Part shown: positions 19,180-29,498 of the stretch, in pieces | Layout: the number at the start of each line of letters is the position of its first letter | How positions within the stretch are numbered: position 1 is the first letter of the stretch | Assembly: GCF_001297775.1 (NCBI RefSeq) | Contig: NZ_LIFX01000016.1 | Coordinates: 22,972 to 86,971 of the forward strand | DNA from: Trabulsiella odontotermitis | Lineage (GTDB): Bacteria > Pseudomonadota > Gammaproteobacteria > Enterobacterales > Enterobacteriaceae | DNA length: 64,000 nt | Direction of reading: 5' to 3' | Translations under genes and position numbers: made by a program | Notes under the pieces: generated by a model | What the model saw: only the letters and a program-made list of their open reading frames with translations | Database searches by the model: none | What the model was told of the DNA's origin: nothing

Positions 19180-20117
19180 GCAGGCGATTCTCCGTCATAG
19201 ACCGCCGCCAGGATAGCGCGCGCGCCGTTTTGCAGTAGTTCTTCCGCCAGCGAAATGCCCAGTTGTTCCGCCTCTTCCGGTTTACCGCGGCGTTCGCCAC
19301 GCACCATCTGCGAACCGTCCGGGGCGCCGACCAGGGCGCGTAGCCAGATTTCGCCGTCAATGAGCTCAGCATAGCTGCCAATCGGCACCTGGCAACCGCC
19401 TTCAAGGCGCGTGTTCATGGCGCGCTCCGCCTTAACACGGATTGCCGTTTCTGTATGGTTCAGCGGTGCCAGCAACGCTCGGGTCCAGTCGTCGCCGAGG
19501 CGGCATTCAATGCCAACCGCGCCCTGACCGACAGCCGGTAATGAGGTTTCCGGCGGCAGCGCCATGCGGATGCGTGACGCCAGCCCCAGGCGAATCAGCC
19601 CGGCGGTGGCGAGAATAATGGCGTCATAGTCGCCGTTGTCCAGTTTGCTCAGCCGCGTTCCGACGTTGCCACGCAGGGAGCGGATCACCAGATCAGGACG
19701 CAGAGCGGCAAGCTGACACTGGCGGCGTAAACTGGAGGTGCCAACAACGCTGCCCGCGGGGAGGTCGTCCAGAGACGTATAGTGATTTGAGACGAAGGCG
19801 TCGCGCGGATCTTCACGTTCGCAAATGGTGACCAGCCCAAGTCCCTCGGGGAATTCCACGGGCACGTCTTTCATTGAGTGAACGGCGATATCCGCACGAT
19901 TTTCAAGCAGCGCCAGCTCCAGCTCTTTGACAAACAGCCCTTTACCGCCGACTTTGGCCAGAGGGGTATCGAGGATCACATCGCCGCGGGTTACCATCGG
20001 CACAAGTTCGACATCCAGTCCGGGGTGACAGGCCATGAGGCTATTTTTAACATAATGTGCCTGCCACAATGCGAGGGGACTCTGCCGTGTGGCAATTCTC
20101 AAAACTTTGTCTAACAT
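19176..20117 (-). CDS. hemC: Porphobilinogen deaminase (hydroxymethylbilane synthase) HemC
   Basis: HemC condenses four porphobilinogens into hydroxymethylbilane. Cys242 in EGGCQVPIG carries the dipyrromethane cofactor, and the catalytic Asp84 is in HSMKDVP. Both numbers hold for the ATG at 20117, which gives the 313 residues and MLD N terminus of the E. coli enzyme. An in-frame ATG at 20132 (318 residues) follows a GGTGG motif and is annotated in some relatives, so the start is not certain. It is the first gene of hemCDXY and is divergent from cyaA, with about 375 bp between starts. Confidence 0.94.
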   Translation of the reverse strand: MLDKVLRIATRQSPLALWQAHYVKNSLMACHPGLDVELVPMVTRGDVILDTPLAKVGGKGLFVKELELALLENRADIAVHSMKDVPVEFPEGLGLVTICEREDPRDAFVSNHYTSLDDLPAGSVVGTSSLRRQCQLAALRPDLVIRSLRGNVGTRLSKLDNGDYDAIILATAGLIRLGLASRIRMALPPETSLPAVGQGAVGIECRLGDDWTRALLAPLNHTETAIRVKAERAMNTRLEGGCQVPIGSYAELIDGEIWLRALVGAPDGSQMVRGERRGKPEEAEQLGISLAEELLQNGARAILAAVYDGESPA

Positions 20118-20313
20118 GCTTGTTACCGTCATAATCGTCCACCAACCATCCTAACACTGTTGCCTTAAGGATGTCAGTTTTCACGGTTTTTTGCGGGAAG
20201 TGGGAAGCGGAATTGTCTCGTCGTTATGCGATCAGTTGCGTAACCCCGCCCGGACCGCTTTCAGAAATTTTCGTATATTAATTGATGCTACACTTGTATG
20301 TAGCGCATCTTTC

Positions 20314-20341
20314 TTTACGGTCAATCGGCAAGGTGTTAAAT
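20314..20341 (+). promoter_or_regulatory. Candidate main promoter of cyaA
   Basis: TTTACG (20314-20319) and TTAAAT (20336-20341) are 16 bp apart, and the -10 lies inside the CRP site. That arrangement fits CRP repression of the E. coli cyaA P2 promoter. The rest of the hemC-cyaA gap (20133-20492) shows no gene; hemC promoters must also lie there but I could not place them. Confidence 0.55.
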
Positions 20342-20352
20342 TGATCACGTTT
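20331..20352 (+). promoter_or_regulatory. CRP-cAMP binding site in the cyaA promoter
   Basis: The core TGTTA-N6-TCACG (20334-20349) matches the CRP consensus TGTGA-N6-TCACA with two changes and has the same sequence context as the known E. coli cyaA site. It allows feedback of cAMP on adenylate cyclase expression. Confidence 0.8.
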
Positions 20353-20492
20353 TAGACCATTTGTTCGTCAACGCGACCAAAACGAAAACGACGACAAACG
20401 GTAACGGTATTTGTTGAATTACTGAAACCCACATCGTATCTCTGGCGGCTCATCGCCCTGGGTACCCGGGTTTGAACATCAGGCGAAATGTC

Positions 20493-23039
20493 TTGTACCT
20501 CTACATTGAGACACTTAAACAGAGACTGGATGCCATCAATCAATTGCGTGTGGATCGCGCGCTTGCTGCCATGGGGCCTGCATTCCAACAGGTCTACAGT
20601 CTACTGCCGACATTGCTGCATTATCATCACCCGCTGATGCCGGGTTACCTTGACGGTAACGTTCCCTCTGGCATCTGCCTTTTCACGCCTGATGAAACCC
20701 AACGCCACTACCTTGATGAACTCGAATTGCACCGTGGTATGCCGCGGCAGGAAACCCCGCAGGGTGAATTGCCGATCACTGGCGTGTACACCATGGGCAG
20801 CACCTCATCGGTAGGGCAAAGCTGTTCCTCTGATCTGGATATCTGGGTCTGCCACCAGTCGTGGCTCGACAACGACGAGCGTCAGTTGCTGCAACGTAAA
20901 TGCAGCCTGCTGGAAAGCTGGGCCGCGTCGTTGGGCGTTGAGGTCAGTTTCTTCCTGATTGATGAAAACCGCTTCCGCCATAATGAAAGCGGCAGCCTCG
21001 GCGGCGAGGACTGCGGTTCAACGCAGCACATCCTGCTGCTCGACGAGTTTTACCGTACTGCCGTGCGTCTCGCCGGGAAACGTATTCTGTGGAATATGGT
21101 GCCCTGCGATGAAGAAGAGCATTACGACGATTATGTAATGACGCTGTACGCGCAGGGCGTACTGACCCCGAACGAGTGGCTGGATCTTGGCGGTCTCAGC
21201 TCGCTGTCGGCGGAAGAGTACTTTGGCGCCAGCCTGTGGCAGCTCTATAAAAGCATCGACTCGCCGTACAAAGCGGTGTTGAAAACCCTGCTGCTGGAAG
21301 CCTATTCCTGGGAATACCCCAACCCGCGCCTGCTGGCGAAAGACATCAAACAGCGCCTGCACGACGGCGAGATCATCTCGTTTGGTCTCGACCCGTACTG
21401 CATGATGCTGGAGCGCGTCACCGAATATCTCGTCAATATTGAAGACGAAACGCGTCTTGATCTGGTGCGCCGCTGTTTCTATCTCAAAGTGTGCGAAAAA
21501 CTGAGCCGCGAACGTGCCTGCGTCGGCTGGCGTCGTGAAGTGCTCACCCAGTTAGTGAAAGAGTGGGGCTGGGACGATGCGCGCCTGACCATGCTCGACA
21601 ACCGCGCGAACTGGAAAATCGATGAAGTGCGCAATGCGCATAACGAGCTGCTCGACGCGATGATGCAGAGCTACCGTAACCTCATCCGTTTCGCCCGCCG
21701 TAACAACCTGAGCGTCTCCGCCAGTCCGCAGGATATCGGCGTGCTGACGCGGAAACTGTATGCCGCGTTTGAAGCCTTACCGGGTAAAGTGACGCTGGTG
21801 AACCCGCAGATTTCCCCGGATCTTTCCGAGCCGAATCTGACGTTTATCTATGTGCCGCCGGGCCGTGCTAACCGTACGGGTTGGTATCTCTACAACCGCG
21901 CGCCGAACATGGAATCCATCGTCAGTCATCAGCCGCTGGAATATAACCGTTATCTTAATAAGCTGGTGGCCTGGGCCTGGTTTAACGGCCTGCTGACGTC
22001 ACGCACCCACCTGTTTATTAAGGGCAACGGTCTCGTTGATTTAGCGAAACTGCAGGAAATGGTGGCAGACGTGTCTCATCACTTCCCGCTGCGCCTGCCC
22101 GCACCGACGCCAAAAGCGCTGTACAGCCCCTGTGAAATCCGCCATCTGGCGATTATCGTTAACCTCGAATACGATCCGACGGCGGCGTTCCGGAATCAGG
22201 TAGTGCATTTCGATTTCCGTAAGCTGGACGTGTTCAGCTTTGGCGAAGCGCAAAACTGCCTGATTGGCAGTATTGATCTGCTGTACCGCAACTCGTGGAA
22301 CGAAGTGCGTACGCTGCATTTCAACGGCGAGCAGGCGATGATCGAAGCGTTAAAAACGATTCTCGGCAAGATGCACCAGGATGCCGCACCGCCGGACAGC
22401 GTTGAAGTCTTTTGCTACAGCCAGCACCTTCGTGGTCTGATCCGCACCCGCGTCCAGCAATTAGTTTCTGAATGTATCGAGTTGCGCCTTTCCAGTACGC
22501 GTCAGGAAACCGGGCGCTTCAAAGCGCTGCGTGTCTCCGGGCAGACCTGGGGTCTGTTCTTCGAGCGTCTGAACGTATCAGTTCAGAAGCTGGAAAACGC
22601 CATCGAGTTTTATGGCGCCATTTCGCATAACAAACTGCACGGCCTGTCCGTTCAGGTGGAAACCAATCAGGTTCAGTTGCCGCCAGTCGTTGACGGCTTC
22701 GCCAGCGAAGGGATCATCCAGTTCTTCTTTGAAGATACCAGTGATGACAACGGTTTTAATATTTACATTCTGGATGAGACAAACCGGGCGGAGGTCTACC
22801 ACCACTGCGAAGGGAGTAAAGAAGAGCTGGTTCGCGACGTCAGCCGCTTCTATTCATCGTCTCACGACCGCTTTACCTACGGCTCCAGCTTTATTAACTT
22901 CAACCTGCCGCAGTTCTACCAGATTGTGAAAATAGACGGGCGCGTACAGGTTATTCCGTTCCGCACCCAGGCGATTGGCACGGCCGCCGCGATCGATCAG
23001 GACAACACGGCGCCGTTACTGCAGCAGTATTTTTCGTAG
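20493..23039 (+). CDS. cyaA: Class I adenylate cyclase CyaA
   Basis: CyaA makes cAMP from ATP, the signal for CRP, and is activated through phosphorylated EIIA-Glc of the PTS. The N-terminal catalytic half has the nucleotidyltransferase signature [18 protein letters not shown] (101-118), with Gly102-Ser103 and Asp114 and Asp116 as likely metal and nucleotide ligands; the C-terminal half is regulatory. The frame opens at a TTG at 20472, but TTG 20493 gives [10 protein letters not shown] and 848 residues as in E. coli, where UUG initiation is known to limit output. AGGCG at 20481-20485 is the likely Shine-Dalgarno. Confidence 0.95.
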   Translation: MYLYIETLKQRLDAINQLRVDRALAAMGPAFQQVYSLLPTLLHYHHPLMPGYLDGNVPSGICLFTPDETQRHYLDELELHRGMPRQETPQGELPITGVYTMGSTSSVGQSCSSDLDIWVCHQSWLDNDERQLLQRKCSLLESWAASLGVEVSFFLIDENRFRHNESGSLGGEDCGSTQHILLLDEFYRTAVRLAGKRILWNMVPCDEEEHYDDYVMTLYAQGVLTPNEWLDLGGLSSLSAEEYFGASLWQLYKSIDSPYKAVLKTLLLEAYSWEYPNPRLLAKDIKQRLHDGEIISFGLDPYCMMLERVTEYLVNIEDETRLDLVRRCFYLKVCEKLSRERACVGWRREVLTQLVKEWGWDDARLTMLDNRANWKIDEVRNAHNELLDAMMQSYRNLIRFARRNNLSVSASPQDIGVLTRKLYAAFEALPGKVTLVNPQISPDLSEPNLTFIYVPPGRANRTGWYLYNRAPNMESIVSHQPLEYNRYLNKLVAWAWFNGLLTSRTHLFIKGNGLVDLAKLQEMVADVSHHFPLRLPAPTPKALYSPCEIRHLAIIVNLEYDPTAAFRNQVVHFDFRKLDVFSFGEAQNCLIGSIDLLYRNSWNEVRTLHFNGEQAMIEALKTILGKMHQDAAPPDSVEVFCYSQHLRGLIRTRVQQLVSECIELRLSSTRQETGRFKALRVSGQTWGLFFERLNVSVQKLENAIEFYGAISHNKLHGLSVQVETNQVQLPPVVDGFASEGIIQFFFEDTSDDNGFNIYILDETNRAEVYHHCEGSKEELVRDVSRFYSSSHDRFTYGSSFINFNLPQFYQIVKIDGRVQVIPFRTQAIGTAAAIDQDNTAPLLQQYFS

Positions 23040-23057
23040 GATCGCGCCAGACCGCGT

Positions 23058-23378
23058 TTAGCGGAAACTGACCGGTTCTCCCGCCTGCTGCGTGGCAGCC
23101 TGCTCTAAAAGATCCCAGAACGTTTCGCCGCTGCGATCGCACACCCACTCATCACCTTTCAGGTCAAAGTGATAGCCGCCCTGTTTCGTTGCCAGCCACA
23201 CCTGGTGCAACGGCTCCTGACGGTTAATAATAATTTTGCTGCCGTTGTCGAAAGAGAGCGTCAGCACGCCGCCGTTAATTTCGCAGTCGATATCGCTGTC
23301 GCCGTCCCGGTCGTCGAGGCGTTCTTCGATGGTCAGCCACAGGCTGTCCGCAAGGCGATGAAATTCACTGTCGTTCAT
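23058..23378 (-). CDS. cyaY: Bacterial frataxin CyaY
   Basis: CyaY is a 106-residue iron-binding frataxin that binds the IscS-IscU complex and modulates Fe-S cluster assembly in the cytosol. The N-terminal helix carries the acidic ridge (for example [15 protein letters not shown]). The beta sheet includes the family block [20 protein letters not shown]. It is convergent with cyaA, with 18 bases between stops and no obvious bidirectional terminator, and divergent from lptM. Confidence 0.96.
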   Translation of the reverse strand: MNDSEFHRLADSLWLTIEERLDDRDGDSDIDCEINGGVLTLSFDNGSKIIINRQEPLHQVWLATKQGGYHFDLKGDEWVCDRSGETFWDLLEQAATQQAGEPVSFR

Positions 23379-23515
23379 TTTTGTTTCCCATTTTTTAGTG
23401 ATGGCGGCAGTATAACGCGAAACATAATGCGTTGCAGTTAGGCGCTAAACGCTTGCTTTTACGTCTTCTCCTGCGATGATAGAAAACAGAAAGCATGAAC
23501 AACAGGCATTTTAGA

Positions 23516-23719
23516 ATGAAAAACGTTTACCGAACGCTCGCCATACTACTGACGATGTTCAGCCTGACCGGCTGTGGACTGAAAGGGCCGCTTTATTTCC
23601 CTCCGGCAGATAAAACCGCACCGCCGCCGACAAAACCGGTTGATAGCACAATTCAGAGTTCTACGCCGGATCGTAACGATCGTGGCGACAATGGCGGCCC
23701 GACTCAGGTGAATTACTGA
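23516..23719 (+). CDS. lptM: LptM (YifL), lipoprotein assisting LptD maturation
   Basis: This 67-residue lipoprotein has a signal peptide of about 19 residues and a lipobox LTGC with acylated Cys20. The mature part is Pro-rich and polar. E. coli YifL (renamed LptM) has been reported to bind the LptDE outer-membrane LPS translocon and to promote correct disulphide pairing in LptD. An upstream in-frame ATG (23495) would place seven residues before the signal sequence, so I use ATG 23516. It begins the lptM-dapF-yigA-xerC-yigB-uvrD cluster. Confidence 0.93.
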   Translation: MKNVYRTLAILLTMFSLTGCGLKGPLYFPPADKTAPPPTKPVDSTIQSSTPDRNDRGDNGGPTQVNY

Positions 23720-23754
23720 CGGTTCCGTTCTCAATCCCGTGAATGGAGTAGATG

Positions 23755-24579
23755 ATGCAGTTCTCTAAAATGCACGGTCTGGGTAACGACTTCATGGTCG
23801 TCGATGCGGTAACGCAGAATGTGTTTTTTTCTCCCGAGCTGATCCGCCGGTTATCGGATCGGCATCTCGGTGTTGGTTTCGATCAGTTGCTGATCGTCGA
23901 ACCGCCGTACGATCCTGAGCTGGATTTTCACTACCGTATTTTTAATGCTGATGGCAGCGAAGTCTCACAGTGCGGCAACGGTGCGCGCTGCTTTGCGCGC
24001 TTTGTGCGCCTGAAAGGGCTGACGAATAAACGTGATATTCGCGTCAGTACGGCGAATGGCCGTATGGTATTAAGCGTAACAGATGACGATCTGGTTCGGG
24101 TAAACATGGGTGAGCCCAACTTTGAGCCGTCACAGGTGCCGTTTCGCGCGAACAAAGCGGAAAAGACCTATATTATGCGTGCGGCCGAGCAGACAATATT
24201 GTGCGGCGTGGTGTCGATGGGCAATCCACACTGCGTTATTCAGGTTGATGACGTCGACACGGCGGCCGTAGAAACGCTGGGGCCGGTGATGGAGAGTCAC
24301 GAACGTTTTCCCGAGCGCGCTAACATCGGCTTTATGCAGGTGGTCAAACACGACCATATTCGCCTGCGTGTTTATGAGCGCGGCGCAGGGGAAACGCAGG
24401 CCTGCGGCAGCGGCGCGTGCGCGGCCGTCGCTGTTGGCATTCAGCAAGGGCTGCTGGCTGAAGAAGTACGCGTGGAATTACCAGGCGGGCGACTTGATAT
24501 CGCCTGGAAAGGTCCGGGTCAACCGTTGTTTATGACTGGCCCGGCGGCACATGTCTACGACGGGTTTATCCATTTATGA
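23755..24579 (+). CDS. dapF: Diaminopimelate epimerase DapF
   Basis: DapF interconverts LL- and meso-diaminopimelate for peptidoglycan and lysine. It is PLP-independent and uses a Cys pair: Cys73 in QCGNGARCF and Cys217 in QACGSGAC. Two ATG codons are adjacent. GGAG at 23745-23748 is six bases from the second (23755) and three from the first, and the second gives the E. coli 274 residues. Its stop overlaps the yigA ATG by 4 bases. Confidence 0.96.
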   Translation: MQFSKMHGLGNDFMVVDAVTQNVFFSPELIRRLSDRHLGVGFDQLLIVEPPYDPELDFHYRIFNADGSEVSQCGNGARCFARFVRLKGLTNKRDIRVSTANGRMVLSVTDDDLVRVNMGEPNFEPSQVPFRANKAEKTYIMRAAEQTILCGVVSMGNPHCVIQVDDVDTAAVETLGPVMESHERFPERANIGFMQVVKHDHIRLRVYERGAGETQACGSGACAAVAVGIQQGLLAEEVRVELPGGRLDIAWKGPGQPLFMTGPAAHVYDGFIHL

Positions 24580-25283
24580 AACAAGTCGGGGAAGAACAGC
24601 AGGATGTGGTCACGGCGCTGGACGATCGCGCCGTGGTGGAGTATCTGCTGCAACATCCTGAATTTTTTACCCGCAATGCGCAGTTCGTCGAGCAGATGCG
24701 GGTTCCTCATCCGGTTCGCGGCACCGTATCGCTGGTGGAATGGCATATGGCGCGGGCGCGCAACCACATCAGCACGCTGGAAGAAAACATCTCATTGTTA
24801 ATGGAACAGGCCACGACAAACGAAAGCCTGTTCTATCGCCTGTTGCATCTGCAAACCCGTCTGGCGGCGGCCGACAGTCTCGATGACATGCTGACTCGCT
24901 TTCACCGCTGGGCACGGGATCTCGGCCTTGCTGGCGCGTCGGTTCGTCTGTTCCCTGACCGCTGGCGCATTGGCGCGCCGACCAGCGCCACGCATCTGGC
25001 GTTGTCCCGTCAGGCGTTTGAACCGCTGCGTATCCAGCGACTGGGCCACGAACGCCATTATCTTGGCTCACTGAACGGACCGGAATTGCTGGTCGTTCTG
25101 CCGGACGCGAAAGCCATCGGCTCTGTCGCAATGTCGATGCTTGGCAGCGACAGCGATCTCGGCGTTATCCTCTTTAGCAGCCGTGATGCGCATCACTATC
25201 AGCAGGGGCAGGGCACCCAGCTGTTGCATGAAATTGCGCTGATGCTGCCCGGTCTGCTGGAGCGCTGGATTGAACGCGTATGA
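24576..25283 (+). CDS. yigA: DUF484 (GAF-like) protein YigA
   Basis: This 235-residue protein of the DUF484 family is always found next to xerC in enterobacteria. No catalytic motif is visible. The N-terminal third is helical ([21 protein letters not shown]) with a short coiled coil (about 50-75), and the rest looks like a GAF-type alpha/beta domain. The function is unknown; I infer only that it is translated with dapF and xerC, since it overlaps both by 4 bases. Confidence 0.9.
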   Translation: MKQVGEEQQDVVTALDDRAVVEYLLQHPEFFTRNAQFVEQMRVPHPVRGTVSLVEWHMARARNHISTLEENISLLMEQATTNESLFYRLLHLQTRLAAADSLDDMLTRFHRWARDLGLAGASVRLFPDRWRIGAPTSATHLALSRQAFEPLRIQRLGHERHYLGSLNGPELLVVLPDAKAIGSVAMSMLGSDSDLGVILFSSRDAHHYQQGQGTQLLHEIALMLPGLLERWIERV

Positions 25284-26182
25284 CCGATTCCTCAATGCAC
25301 GACGCCGTCGAACGCTTCCTTCGCTATCTGGGCGTTGAGCGACAGCTCAGCCCCATCACCTTACTTGATTACCGGCAACAACTTGATGCCATCATCCGGA
25401 TCGCGGGCGATACCGGTATCACCAGTTGGCAAAAGTGTGACGTTGCTGTGGTGCGTAACTTTGCGGTTCGCAGTCGGCGTAAAGGTCTTGGCCCGGCAAG
25501 CCTGGCGTTGCGGCTCTCAGCACTACGCAGTTTCTTTGACTGGATGGTGTGGCAGGGCGAACTGAACGCCAATCCGGCGAAAGCGGTCTCCGCGCCAAAA
25601 GCGCCGCGCCATTTGCCGAAAAATATCGACGTTGATGATGTTAACCGGTTGCTGGATATCGATCCTAACGACCCGCTGGCGGTACGCGACCGCGCGATGC
25701 TGGAAATCATGTACGGCGCCGGGCTGCGTCTGTCTGAACTGGTGAATCTGAATATCAAAAGCCTTGATCTCACCACTGGAGAAGTGTGGGTCGTCGGCAA
25801 AGGCAGCAAGGAACGTCGCTTACCCATCGGCCGTACCGCGGTAACGTGGATTGAACACTGGCTTGATCTTCGCGGCCTGTTCGGGGGCGATGATGACGCG
25901 CTGTTTATATCAAAACAGGGCAAGCGAATTTCAGCGCGCAACGTGCAAAAGCGTTTTGCCGAGTGGGGCATTAAGCAGGGGCTGAACAGCCATGTGCATC
26001 CGCATAAGCTCCGTCACTCATTTGCCACTCATATGCTGGAGTCGAGCGGTGATCTGCGCGGTGTGCAGGAACTGCTGGGCCACGCCAATCTGGCGACGAC
26101 TCAAATCTATACCCATCTTGATTTTCAACACCTTGCCTCGGTGTACGATGCGGCGCACCCACGCGCCAAACGGGGGAAATAA
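25280..26182 (+). CDS. xerC: Site-specific tyrosine recombinase XerC
   Basis: XerC acts with XerD at dif, through FtsK, to resolve chromosome dimers, and on plasmid multimer sites. The N-terminal SAM-like core-binding domain (about 1-100) is followed by the catalytic domain with Arg150 (GAGLRLSEL), Lys174 ([10 protein letters not shown]), His242 and Arg245 ([10 protein letters not shown]), His268 (LLGHANL) and the nucleophile Tyr277 (TQIYTHLD). All six residues are present, so the enzyme should be active. Length is 300 (E. coli 298). It overlaps yigA (ATGA) and yigB (TAATG). Confidence 0.97.
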   Translation: MTDSSMHDAVERFLRYLGVERQLSPITLLDYRQQLDAIIRIAGDTGITSWQKCDVAVVRNFAVRSRRKGLGPASLALRLSALRSFFDWMVWQGELNANPAKAVSAPKAPRHLPKNIDVDDVNRLLDIDPNDPLAVRDRAMLEIMYGAGLRLSELVNLNIKSLDLTTGEVWVVGKGSKERRLPIGRTAVTWIEHWLDLRGLFGGDDDALFISKQGKRISARNVQKRFAEWGIKQGLNSHVHPHKLRHSFATHMLESSGDLRGVQELLGHANLATTQIYTHLDFQHLASVYDAAHPRAKRGK

Positions 26183-26898
26183 TGCGTTTTTACCGCCCAT
26201 TAGGTCAGATTTCCGCACTGACGTTTGACCTGGACGATACCCTTTACGATAACCGTCAGGTGATCCTGAAAACGGAGCAGGAATCGCTGGCGTTTCTGCA
26301 AAATTATCATCCTGCGCTCAGCGGTTTTGAGAGCAGCGACTTTGTACAATTGCGACATGCGTTGCGCAAAACCGAACCGGATATTTACCACGACGTCACG
26401 GAATGGCGCCGCCGGGCGGTGGAACAGGCCATGCTACAGGCGGGCCTGAGCGCCGAAGAGGCGTCGGTTGGCGCGACGGCGGCGATGGTGAATTTCGCCA
26501 AATGGCGCAGCCGGATTGATGTTCCGCAGGAGACGCACAACACGCTGGCCGCGCTGGCAAAACGGTGGCCGCTGGTGGCGATCACCAACGGCAACGCCCA
26601 GCCGGAGCTGTTTGGGCTGAGCGACTACTTCGAGTTTGTGCTGCGCGCGGGCCCGGACGGTCGCTCCAAACCCTTCGCCGATATGTACCACCTGGCGGCG
26701 GAGCGTTTAAATGTGCCGCTCGGCCAGATCCTGCACGTTGGCGACGACCTGACAACAGACGTCGCAGGATCGATCCGCTGCGGCATGCAGGCGTGCTGGA
26801 TCAACCTGTTTGAAGGCTCGCTGATGCAAATCAACGACAGTCGCCTGCTGCCGCACATCGAAATTTCCCGGTTGGCATCCCTCACGACGCTGATATAA
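26182..26898 (+). CDS. yigB: HAD phosphatase YigB (riboflavin-pathway/FMN phosphatase)
   Basis: This is a HAD-superfamily hydrolase of 238 residues. Motif I is [10 protein letters not shown] with nucleophile Asp16 and general acid Asp18, motif II is [11 protein letters not shown], and motif IV is [13 protein letters not shown]. coli YigB has been shown to dephosphorylate 5-amino-6-(5-phospho-D-ribitylamino)uracil and FMN. It shares one base with the xerC stop and lies 83 bases before the uvrD ATG, with the uvrD LexA box between. Confidence 0.92.
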   Translation: MRFYRPLGQISALTFDLDDTLYDNRQVILKTEQESLAFLQNYHPALSGFESSDFVQLRHALRKTEPDIYHDVTEWRRRAVEQAMLQAGLSAEEASVGATAAMVNFAKWRSRIDVPQETHNTLAALAKRWPLVAITNGNAQPELFGLSDYFEFVLRAGPDGRSKPFADMYHLAAERLNVPLGQILHVGDDLTTDVAGSIRCGMQACWINLFEGSLMQINDSRLLPHIEISRLASLTTLI

Positions 26899-26910
26899 TC
26901 ACCAGCAGTT

Positions 26911-26926
26911 CTGTATAAATTCCCAG
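26911..26926 (+). promoter_or_regulatory. LexA (SOS) box of uvrD
   Basis: A CTG-N10-CAG palindrome with an AT-rich centre, differing at few positions from the E. coli uvrD SOS box and in the same position. It predicts LexA repression and induction by DNA damage. Confidence 0.88.
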
Positions 26927-26981
26927 GGTTTTGATGGAGAGCGTCACGCTTTCCGTCCCCGACACATATTCGGCGGTGCCA

Positions 26982-29144
26982 ATGGACGTTTCTTACCTGC
27001 TCGACAGCCTCAATGATAAACAGCGTGAAGCCGTGGCGGCGCCGCGCACCAATATGCTGGTGCTGGCAGGGGCGGGCAGTGGTAAGACGCGTGTGCTGGT
27101 GCATCGTATCGCCTGGCTGCTGAGCGTGGAAAACAGCTCGCCGTATTCGATCATGGCGGTGACGTTTACCAACAAAGCGGCGGCGGAAATGCGCCATCGT
27201 ATTTCACAATTGATGGGCACCTCCCAGGGCGGCATGTGGGTCGGCACCTTCCACGGTCTGGCGCATCGCCTGTTGCGTGCGCATCATCTGGATGCCAACC
27301 TGCCGCAGGATTTTCAGATCCTCGACAGCGAAGATCAGTTGCGTCTGCTGAAACGCCTGATCAAAGCCATGAACCTTGATGAGAAGCAATGGCCGCCGCG
27401 TCAGGCGATGTGGTACATCAACGGTCAGAAAGATGAAGGGCTGCGCCCGCATCATATCCAGAGTTACGGTAACCCCATGGAACAAACCTGGATAGATGTC
27501 TATAAGGCCTATCAGGAAGCCTGCGACCGTGCCGGGCTGGTGGATTTTGCCGAACTGCTGCTGCGCGCCCATGAATTGTGGCTCAACAAGCCGCATATCC
27601 TGCAACACTACCGCGAACGCTTCACCAATATCCTCGTCGACGAATTCCAGGATACCAACAACATTCAGTACGCGTGGATCCGTCTGCTGGCGGGCGATAC
27701 CGGCAAAGTGATGATCGTCGGCGATGATGATCAGTCAATCTACGGCTGGCGCGGCGCGCAGGTGGAAAACATCCAGCGCTTCCTGAATGATTTCCCCGGT
27801 GCGGAAACCATCCGCCTGGAGCAAAACTACCGTTCGACCAGCAATATTCTCAGCGCGGCGAACGCCCTGATCGAAAACAACGACGGTCGCCTCGGTAAAA
27901 AGCTGTGGACCGACGGGGTCGATGGCGAACCGATTTCTCTCTACTGCGCCTTCAACGAACTGGACGAAGCGCGTTTTGTGGTTAACCGGATCAAAACCTG
28001 GCAGGACAACGGCGGCGCGCTGGAACAGTGCGCCATTCTTTATCGCAGCAACGCCCAGTCGCGTGTGCTGGAAGAGGCGTTGCTGCAGGCGAGTATGCCG
28101 TATCGCATTTATGGCGGTATGCGCTTCTTCGAACGCCAGGAAATCAAAGATGCGCTCTCCTATTTGCGCCTGATCGCCAACCGCAATGATGACGCAGCGT
28201 TTGAGCGTGTGGTGAATACCCCGACGCGCGGCATTGGCGATCGTACGCTGGACGTGGTGCGTCAGGCGTCGCGCGATCGTCAACTGACGCTGTGGCGGGC
28301 CTGTCGCGAACTGTTACAGGAAAAAGCCCTCGCCGGGCGTGCAGCCAGCGCATTACAGCGTTTTCTGGAACTGATTGACGCGCTGGCGCAGGAAACGGCC
28401 GACATGCCGCTGCATGTTCAGACCGACCGGGTCATCAAAGACTCCGGCCTGCGAATGATGTACGAACAGGAAAAAGGCGAGAAGGGCCAGACGCGTATCG
28501 AAAACTTAGAGGAACTGGTGACGGCAACGCGCCAGTTCAGCTATCAGGATGAAGACGAAGATCTGCTGCCGCTACAGGCATTCCTGTCTCACGCCGCGCT
28601 TGAAGCGGGTGAAGGGCAGGCGGATACCTGGCAGGATGCTGTTCAACTGATGACGCTCCATTCGGCAAAAGGGCTGGAGTTCCCGCAGGTGTTTATCGTC
28701 GGTATGGAAGAGGGGATGTTCCCGAGCCAGATGTCGCTGGATGAAGGCGGTCGTCTGGAAGAAGAACGCCGTCTGGCCTACGTGGGCGTAACCCGTGCGA
28801 TGCAAAAACTGACGCTGACCTACGCCGAAACGCGCCGTCTGTATGGCAAAGAGGTGTATCACCGTCCGTCACGGTTTATCGGCGAACTGCCAGAAGCCTG
28901 CGTTGAAGAAGTACGGTTACGCGCGACGGTGAGCCGCCCGGTCAGCCATCAGCGTCTGGGTACGCCGGTGACGGAGAACGATACCGGCTACAAGCTGGGC
29001 CAGCGCGTGCGTCATGCGAAGTTTGGCGAGGGGACTATCGTCAATCTGGAAGGCAGCGGTGAGCATAGCCGGTTGCAGGTGGCGTTCCAGGGCCAGGGCA
29101 TCAAATGGCTGGTTGCCGCTTACGCGCGCCTTGAAACCGTGTAA
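26982..29144 (+). CDS. uvrD: DNA helicase II UvrD
   Basis: UvrD is a superfamily 1A 3'-5' helicase. It removes the incised strand after UvrBC and MutH cuts, dismantles RecA filaments and can pull back stalled RNA polymerase. Motif I is GAGSGKT (Lys35), motif II is LVDEFQDTN, motif III is GDDDQSIYGWRGA, motif IV is LEQNYRSTSNIL and motif VI is VGVTRAMQ. The C-terminal tail ends in the Tudor-like RNA polymerase-binding part (GQRVRHAKFGEGTIVN). The frame opens at 26931, but ATG 26982 gives the standard 720 residues. A LexA box lies upstream. Confidence 0.97.
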   Translation: MDVSYLLDSLNDKQREAVAAPRTNMLVLAGAGSGKTRVLVHRIAWLLSVENSSPYSIMAVTFTNKAAAEMRHRISQLMGTSQGGMWVGTFHGLAHRLLRAHHLDANLPQDFQILDSEDQLRLLKRLIKAMNLDEKQWPPRQAMWYINGQKDEGLRPHHIQSYGNPMEQTWIDVYKAYQEACDRAGLVDFAELLLRAHELWLNKPHILQHYRERFTNILVDEFQDTNNIQYAWIRLLAGDTGKVMIVGDDDQSIYGWRGAQVENIQRFLNDFPGAETIRLEQNYRSTSNILSAANALIENNDGRLGKKLWTDGVDGEPISLYCAFNELDEARFVVNRIKTWQDNGGALEQCAILYRSNAQSRVLEEALLQASMPYRIYGGMRFFERQEIKDALSYLRLIANRNDDAAFERVVNTPTRGIGDRTLDVVRQASRDRQLTLWRACRELLQEKALAGRAASALQRFLELIDALAQETADMPLHVQTDRVIKDSGLRMMYEQEKGEKGQTRIENLEELVTATRQFSYQDEDEDLLPLQAFLSHAALEAGEGQADTWQDAVQLMTLHSAKGLEFPQVFIVGMEEGMFPSQMSLDEGGRLEEERRLAYVGVTRAMQKLTLTYAETRRLYGKEVYHRPSRFIGELPEACVEEVRLRATVSRPVSHQRLGTPVTENDTGYKLGQRVRHAKFGEGTIVNLEGSGEHSRLQVAFQGQGIKWLVAAYARLETV

Positions 29145-29191
29145 CGTTCAGAAAAATATCATTTTTTTGTAATAATCTGCTAGCCTTATAT

Positions 29192-29218
29192 GCCAGAGGG
29201 GAATTAATACTCTCTGGC
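29192..29218 (+). other. Hairpin between uvrD and corL
   Basis: A perfect 7-bp stem (29192-29198 with 29212-29218) with a 13-base loop is followed by a short, interrupted T run. It may weakly terminate uvrD or form part of the corA leader; the corA promoter could not be placed clearly, so I cannot tell which. Confidence 0.5.
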
Positions 29219-29292
29219 GTTTCGTTGTCTGTTGACGCTGCATTTTTGCTGGCGTAACATGCGCGCACGATTACGCTAAGAGGACATTCGCC

Positions 29293-29349
29293 TTGGACAC
29301 ACCCAGTAGATACTGGCTCAACTTCCTGTCTATCAGGAACAACTCCTAA
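29293..29349 (+). CDS. corL: Leader peptide CorL of corA
   Basis: A TTG-started ORF of 18 codons, MDTPSRYWLNFLSIRNNS, sits 149 bases before the corA start with a strong Shine-Dalgarno AAGAGGA (29278-29284) at 8-base spacing. Salmonella corA has a leader ORF, corL, whose translation decides between RNA structures that expose or hide a Rho loading site, linking corA expression to Mg2+ and translation. Position and peptide fit that ORF, although I assign it from memory of the system. Its stop codon lies inside a perfect hairpin. Confidence 0.75.
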   Translation: MDTPSRYWLNFLSIRNNS

Positions 29350-29377
29350 GGCTATCCTCTTATGCTGATAGCCTTAG
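29346..29377 (+). promoter_or_regulatory. Hairpin overlapping the corL stop codon (corA leader)
   Basis: A perfect 11-bp stem (29346-29356 with 29367-29377) with a 10-base loop covers the corL TAA (29347-29349). A ribosome finishing corL would melt it, so it is a good candidate for the translation-sensed element of the corA leader. No T run follows, so it is not an intrinsic terminator. Confidence 0.7.
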
Positions 29378-29498
29378 CGGTTGTCGGCGACCTGTCTCTA
29401 TCCCGTCGCGCTGAGTCAGACTTAATGGTCTGAAACTCCATTCGTTTCTGTGTGCCCTCCGAACTGTCCGATAATATTTTGCATTGGGAGTCCCGGTC

